This document shows positions 60,601-64,000 of a DNA stretch of 64,000 nt, piece after piece. Origin of the DNA: Streptomyces sp. T12 (lineage in GTDB: Bacteria > Actinomycetota > Actinomycetes > Streptomycetales > Streptomycetaceae); contig NZ_CP117866.1 in assembly GCF_028736035.1 (NCBI RefSeq), positions 10,209,001 through 10,273,000 on the forward strand, in the 5' to 3' direction. Position 1 is the first letter of the stretch; each line of letters opens with the position of its first letter. The notes beneath the pieces were generated by a model. It was not told the DNA's origin. It ran no database searches and saw only the letters and a list, made by a program, of their open reading frames with translations. The position numbers and the translations under genes were made by a program.

Positions 60601-60915
60601 CTGGCGCAACACAGAAGGGGTGAACTTTTCATACCGCTTCGCTTGGTACACAGTAGAAGACGCACCATCGAAGAACCCCACCACGTCGACGCCTTGTTGC
60701 GCTTGGCCGCTGCGCCCGAACCTTCGGGCCTCTGAGGCACGATCCACTTCAAGTGCCAGTGCCAGTATCAGGTGCTCCAACGCGTCCCATGCCAACTGGC
60801 CTGTGGGGAGTAGGAGTGGTGCAGTGGTGGGCAAGGGCGGCGGAACCGGCAGCGGAACGGGTAACGAGTGGTCTCCGGCGCTGTGTAAAGCCTGGCCATC
60901 CTGCCCTGCATGCAC
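57601..60915 (-). CDS. Mrr-like nuclease-STAND NTPase (Avs-like defence protein candidate)
   Basis: A 1104-residue protein from ATG 60915. Residues 40-170 resemble a Mrr-type PD-(D/E)xK nuclease: LAWDALEHLILALALEVD, QQGVDVVGFFDG (Asp77), VYQAKRYEKFT (Gln91-x-Lys93). Residues 245-440 are a P-loop NTPase of STAND/NACHT type: QLVGPSGTGKSHTMLHTARE (Walker A, Lys260), YPVVLLVDALNEC (Walker B, Asp325) and ATLLLSSHRDAPLPRELI (sensor). The C-terminal about 600 residues are helical, as expected for a sensor region. This is the layout of antiviral STAND proteins. The gene has lower GC and rarer codons than its surroundings and lies alone between inverted integrase copies, 144 bp downstream of copy B. 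Confidence 0.85.
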   Translation of the reverse strand: MHAGQDGQALHSAGDHSLPVPLPVPPPLPTTAPLLLPTGQLAWDALEHLILALALEVDRASEARRFGRSGQAQQGVDVVGFFDGASSTVYQAKRYEKFTPSVLRQAVADYAGGPRPFDARRLVVVTTASVRDTALDLELVKQRGRHPDLLIELWGQEQLSDMLFSLPDVVRRFFGEATMRDFCRPVSSEPVRPDASVLGAGDLDAYLAEFSSYLSQDLHELIPLALKRDGGTEPLLSADLAGWLREGRHAQLVGPSGTGKSHTMLHTARELAGSGCLPLLVQAAIYEGRWEESLDECVAPFTRHNAAELVWAARAHAYPVVLLVDALNECPGHLQDRLLKQLSGWCRRASATLLLSSHRDAPLPRELIGDQFRVTDPDGDRRTALLRSYGATGRTEDYAPFGTAFELALAARLVQQILPETGRVGLLSAVVSEHLRELQHPTAVRQVLHHWSLLMDERLTGWLPLAEAMRSAALLATQMGVSASVVDDALHCSVIRIRQQRLEFRHEWYARLITAESLVWRCSSARELATELTRPHRRGLSVWAVPLMSDRDSLRDLLRDLSDSDLLTKALRGQLGPAADQIILTDACHCLEIATDAISASAVVAVDPIDPPFRYKVTPAQSWSDYELGLFSAIGATARDGRLLDQIVLLLRKTEEGFRQGAAHSMERHRPVLDSLIATALAGPSNFNDARLPADVLVHAAEASFMFAHEAAALPDGAKLARCVGGLSRGEVAVPMLLCFLLRHTGDAATVTLTPRLLAHAWSTGAAHLQWAALDMITSNRSVADTNTTAEIIELLTGVNTNDLLVSSALVDALHIYGQIDSPYQVREIMSDIARILASPDHADAHDHAQRIINSQFEDVVAAPFAEAIESLSPEDRIKLTALAVQQGDAGLFTDVLLHQLLDSREAIALPAFRYWASHLDVRDPFRQNVVACHVLGIQGCAAHLSAPPPLLSGFAGADAEAWRCYGEIIFWLHRPGLSADEQRTRSEPSWRRLTSILSDAAVDPLYHLCQISYLTASTEKSLVGSLLSSYPEHVRAVLHHALTYPNRLSSLFPFSPPHERSIAALSLLKAVGDETSIELLHPYRSHPDLAAEAAETIRHLNSR

Positions 60916-61044
60916 GTCGTCTACCCCCCGTCGCTGTGGCCTGGGCCCATTTCTACCAGTGGCGATGTCCAGTATGTGCGTGGCTTGTGCCGGAGGGGCC
61001 AGCAGTGGAAGAACTGCTGCGCCGAGCGCTCGCTCCCTCTGGTC

Positions 61045-62198
61045 TCCTGCGGATGGCTGTTATGCGGCGAGGTCGAGGTTGAGGATCTTGGCGGCTTTGC
61101 TGATGGAGCCGGGCATGAGGTGGCGGTAGATCTTGAAGGTGATCTCGATGGTCTTGTGGCCCATCCACTCGGCGACGTCGGTGATGGGAACGCCGTGCGT
61201 GAGGCAGTTGGAGGCGAAGAAGTGCCGCATGCCGTAGACGACCATCCCGTCAGGGATGTCGATCTGGCCGGCCTTCTTGATCCGTTGCCACTGGTTGGCG
61301 ATGTGGTAGTGCGGGAACGTGCGGGACGGGTCGCTCGGGTGGCGCAGCAGGTAGCCGTCGACGGTGCCGTGCTTGGCGGCGTACCACTCGATGCTCTGCC
61401 TCACCCGCGCGGGCAGGGGCACGTCCCGGTACTCGCCCACCTTGCGGTGCTTGAGCCGCTCGTACTGGCAGGTGGTCCGGTTGACCTGCTCGGTGATGCG
61501 GTAGACGTCGTCGGCGACGATGTTGTTGAGGTTGACCGCGAACGCCTCGCCGTTGCGCATGCCGCAGCCGCTCATCAGGTCGGCGACCAGCAGGAAACTG
61601 TCGTCGCCGGCGGTGCGTATCTGCCGCAACTGCTCCGGTGACGGGATCACCACCCGCTTGGGGTCGTACTGCGGCGTCTTCACCCCGGCCACCGGGTTGT
61701 CGTCGAACAGCCCGAGCCGGTTCGCGTCCAGCAGGATCGCCTTCAGCTTGTCGAAGGCGTTCGCCTGAGCGGCCAGGCCGATGCCATTACGCTCCAGGGT
61801 CTGCAGGAAGCCCTCAACCACCTTGTGGTCGAAGGAGTTCATCCGCCGGCTGCCCAGCAGCGGCAGCAGATGGATGTTCAGCAGCGACTCCAGATGCACC
61901 ACCGACGCCGGCCCCAGATCCCGCTGCCCGGCCTTCCACTCGCCGGCGTACTCCTCAAACCGCATCGCCCCGTACCGGGCGATCCGCTCCGCCTTCGCCT
62001 GGCCCCGCGGCGCCGCCTTCTTCGCCTTGTAGATTTCCGTCAAACGCTCGACGGCCGCATCCTGGGTCGCGAACCCGGACTCCTCCAACTGCCGCCCCGC
62101 CGCCGACCGGTACCGGACCTTGTAAGGGTGAGGGCACTTCGACCACCGCGACCGCGGATGCTCACACTCCTTGAAAAACGAACCCATCCCACGAACCA
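61045..62198 (-). repeat. Inverted repeat, right copy (1154 bp)
   Basis: The reverse-complement counterpart of 56306-57459. Outside both ends the flanking bases differ at once, so the repeat edges are sharp. Confidence 0.92.
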
Positions 62199-62262
62199 GG
62201 ACAGCGGAACCCACGGTTGCTGACTCCTCCACGACCGATGCTGGCAGCTTGCTGACCCTCAC
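61060..62262 (-). CDS. Tyrosine integrase, copy B
   Basis: A 400-residue protein from GTG 62262, or from ATG 62187 inside the repeat. Residues from LVRGMGSFF to LNLDLAA are identical to copy A; only the first about 22 residues differ because they lie outside the repeat. The catalytic Arg, Tyr-for-His in HxxR, His and Tyr nucleophile are the same. No excisionase gene precedes it. It reads toward the NTPase gene, so the two may share a transcript. The identity of the two copies implies very recent duplication or ongoing gene conversion. Confidence 0.9.
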   Translation of the reverse strand: MRVSKLPASVVEESATVGSAVLVRGMGSFFKECEHPRSRWSKCPHPYKVRYRSAAGRQLEESGFATQDAAVERLTEIYKAKKAAPRGQAKAERIARYGAMRFEEYAGEWKAGQRDLGPASVVHLESLLNIHLLPLLGSRRMNSFDHKVVEGFLQTLERNGIGLAAQANAFDKLKAILLDANRLGLFDDNPVAGVKTPQYDPKRVVIPSPEQLRQIRTAGDDSFLLVADLMSGCGMRNGEAFAVNLNNIVADDVYRITEQVNRTTCQYERLKHRKVGEYRDVPLPARVRQSIEWYAAKHGTVDGYLLRHPSDPSRTFPHYHIANQWQRIKKAGQIDIPDGMVVYGMRHFFASNCLTHGVPITDVAEWMGHKTIEITFKIYRHLMPGSISKAAKILNLDLAA

Positions 62263-62758
62263 CGATTCGGAACAGCGCTGACCTGCACTGATGCGCGCAG
62301 GATCCGCTATGTTCTGGAACTGGATCGGGCGGACCCAGCAGGAGATCGAACAGGCCCGTCAGGACTGGATGGAAGGGCGGCGGTTCGGTGAGGTGAAGGG
62401 GTACGACGGTGATCCGCTGCCTGCTCCGGAACTGCCGCCGGTGCCGTTGAAGCCACGGGGGAGAGTGCGCTGACCTGCGGAGACGCGTCAGCGTTGGTGG
62501 TCGCAGGGCGGAAGGCGGTCGGTAATTCTCAATGTCTTCCACCTGCTTGCCGGGAGGCGTCTGAACAGCTGGCTGGCTCCGGCCGATGCGGTTGGCGATT
62601 CCACAGTGCGGCTGTCTGTGGGCGGCTGTGGCAGGACTCTTGCTGACCTAATGCTGACTTTGCTGACGCCTCGTCAGGCTGGGGTGAGGAGCTCTCTTCC
62701 CAGCTTCGGCGCTTGCGTAGGCGTTTGCCGGTTCGGTGGTGCCCGGACCGATGCTGAC
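62219..62758 (+). repeat. Eight dispersed GCTGAC motifs beside integrase copy B
   Basis: GCTGAC occurs on the plus strand at 62219, 62251, 62277, 62469, 62642, 62653, 62662 and 62753, most extended to GCTGACC(T). Three are spaced 11 and 9 bp apart at 62642-62667. That is more than chance would give in 540 bp. They could be arm-type binding sites for the integrase or remnants of iterons. Confidence 0.4.
62309..62473 (+). CDS. Small conserved-looking protein of unknown function
   Basis: A 54-residue protein from ATG 62309 with AGGA six bases upstream; ATG 62291 is possible. FWNWIGRTQQEIEQARQDWM, then EGRRFGEVKGYDGDPLPAPE is well-formed, charged sequence with a proline-rich end (LPPVPLKPRGRVR). 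It reminds me of short hypothetical proteins found near Streptomyces mobile elements, but I cannot name a family. Located between integrase copy B and the gene-free end of the window. Confidence 0.55.
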   Translation: MFWNWIGRTQQEIEQARQDWMEGRRFGEVKGYDGDPLPAPELPPVPLKPRGRVR

Positions 62759-63469
62759 CTGGCTGGCGGTCGAGTCAGACGTTGCGGGAGGGTAGCGTCG
62801 CTCACACTGCCGCCTTGTGGAGATTCAACAAGGCTCCGACGTCAACGCTGCATGTCAGCAGCGCCGCTCGTGTCCGATCCGACAAGCGCTGCGCCGGAGA
62901 GTGACTAAAGCTCGCCACCATCGAGGAGGACGGTGCGGGGACTGCGTTTGACGACGTCGGTCATGGACCGGGTTCCTTCTGGTCGCGGTAGACCAAGAAG
63001 CCGAGGCGGAGTGCCGCCTTTGGGTGAGCGGATCTCCAGCCTGGCGGAGCCAGCACCAAGCAGACCGTGGCCATGGTGTGGCGTGGGCGTGCCCTACCAC
63101 TGCCCCAGCGGCCGCTGCCTCCCCAAGTGTTGGATAAACCATGCCACTTCGTCCAAACGCCGGGCTTGCGGTTGCCCCAGCTGGGGTTGCGGTCTTTGGC
63201 CGCCCCGAAGGCGACCGCCGCCACCAGGCCGGCAAGTGAGGCCCACATACCGAGGATCCTCGGTCGCCCCGAAGGGTGCCCGACACTGGGGGCGTCCTGG
63301 ACGTCGAGCTGCAGGTATCTGGAGTTGCGATCCTCGGCCGGACCGAGGGGCGGCCGCCATGCTGGTAGCCAGGACGGTCACTGTATCGAGGCTCTGCTGG
63401 AGGGTTACGGGCACGACAGGGAGTGGGTGAAGCGGCCGTTTCCTTGGGCGCGACTTGCGTGTCGCGGTT
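62474..63469. other. About 1 kb without a supported gene
   Basis: No frame carries convincing protein. It holds four of the GCTGAC motifs, a 14-bp perfect palindrome (63250-63263, CCGAGGATCCTCGG) and a CCTCGG...CCGAGG hairpin near 63333. Probably intergenic or decayed mobile-element DNA. Confidence 0.4.
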
Positions 63470-64000
63470 TCACGTGGGGTTGCGGAGCGCTTTACTGAGT
63501 GGCTCGATTCCTCGTTGCGGGTGGTAGTGGCCTGTCCACTCGTAGAGGTCACCGGCGACTTCGACCGCGTGACCGGCACTGATCGCTGACTCCAGTTCTT
63601 TGTGAGGGATCGATGCCATGTGGTCCTGGAGGGCGCGGTAAGTCTCCGGTGTCGGCACTCCGCCGCGGAGTTGCCCGATGGCGTCCCGGGCGGCCTGATG
63701 GTCTTTATGGGTGAGCTGGGAGCGGATGACGACGACGGCCACGGAGTGCTCGTTGTCGATCATGCGCATTCTGCGGGCGACTTCCGGATAGTCCAGCTTC
63801 TCTCGCAGTGCCTCGATGACTTCTCCGGTGGCTCCGTCGGGATCTGTGGAGGAGCGTCCGGCCTGGAGCTGGTAGCGGTGCTGGTAGTAGGAGCGCAGGG
63901 TGTCCAGGTCGTCGGGGGCTGCCAGGTCCTTGCCGAAGCGGCGGGATGCTGCGGCGATGCCGGACCAGTTGTAGATCACTTGTGGCTGGAGTCCGTCGGT
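63470..64000 (-). CDS. Hypothetical protein, 5' end outside the window
   Basis: Open from the window edge to the stop at 63470, at least 176 codons. A GTG at 63979 could start it, but the frame stays open and protein-like up to the edge (TDGLQPQVIYNWSGIAAASR). Segments include LDTLRSYYQHRYQLQAGRSS, YPEVARRMRMIDNEHSVAVV and LYEWTGHYHPQRG. It is mostly helical and charged, without recognised motifs. Function unknown. Confidence 0.55.
   Translation of the reverse strand, partial: TDGLQPQVIYNWSGIAAASRRFGKDLAAPDDLDTLRSYYQHRYQLQAGRSSTDPDGATGEVIEALREKLDYPEVARRMRMIDNEHSVAVVVIRSQLTHKDHQAARDAIGQLRGGVPTPETYRALQDHMASIPHKELESAISAGHAVEVAGDLYEWTGHYHPQRGIEPLSKALRNPT

Noticed and set aside
63250..63263. 14-bp palindrome CCGAGGATCCTCGG as a functional site
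   Set aside because: It is in a gene-free region with no adjacent gene start. Short GC-rich palindromes are common in this DNA, so no function is claimed.
1..64000. CRISPR arrays, rRNA and tRNA genes
   Set aside because: I found no regularly spaced direct repeats of CRISPR type and no T-loop plus acceptor-stem pattern, including at the integrase flanks where a tRNA attachment site would be expected. A covariance-model search would settle this.

Overview
The window is high-GC DNA of an actinomycete, almost certainly Streptomyces or a close relative. It has GTG and TTG starts, GGAGG-type ribosome sites, 4-bp ATGA/GTGA gene overlaps, a conservon (cvn) operon, XRE-TPR and NsdA-like regulators, and several protein families typical of that genus. 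It is an accessory region: at least two mobile units, several broken genes and two blocks of lower GC sit among ordinary Streptomyces genes. I see no rRNA, tRNA or CRISPR array.

Layout. 1-3.8 kb: end of a WXG/ESX-like protein with an apparent frameshift, an ABC-ATPase remnant, and three tandem small membrane-anchored paralogues. 3.84-4.22 kb and 19.62-20.18 kb: the two halves of one methyltransferase/NUDIX gene, now 15.4 kb apart. Between them (about 4.19-19.62 kb) lies an inserted element carrying a Tat-exported flavoprotein, four beta-propeller proteins, a UDP-GlcNAc 2-epimerase, a family 2 glycosyltransferase and, at its right end, two overlapping tyrosine recombinases arranged like Tn554 tnpA/tnpB. 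20.2-25.6 kb: methyltransferase, MFS and ABC exporters and an APH-type kinase. 26.6-34.6 kb: a seven-gene minus-strand operon joining three nucleobase/nucleoside-type proteins (deaminase-like/methyltransferase fusion, DUF4918/SMUG2-like glycosylase, deoxyribosyltransferase-like protein) to a small acyl assembly line (ACP-ligase, ketosynthase, degenerate ketosynthase, ACP-thioesterase). This looks like an undescribed biosynthetic cluster. 34.9-36.3 kb: an XRE-peptide deformylase fusion. 38.5-47.0 kb: a ten-gene, largely translationally coupled operon running GH15 hydrolase, CvnA-B-C-D, two P450s, a LuxR-type regulator and two unknowns. 47-55 kb: regulators, TrmO, a RsbW-like ATPase, a TauD-like dioxygenase, a NUDIX protein, two XRE-TPR proteins and CutA.

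56.0-62.3 kb holds the most striking structure: two apparently identical 1154-bp copies of a tyrosine integrase in inverted orientation, one preceded by an excisionase gene, flanking one lower-GC gene for a 1104-residue Mrr-nuclease/STAND-type NTPase. This resembles a mobile, possibly invertible anti-phage cassette. The last kilobase is mostly gene-free and ends in a gene that runs off the window.

Functional links are inferences from sequence motifs and gene order only; no database search was possible.
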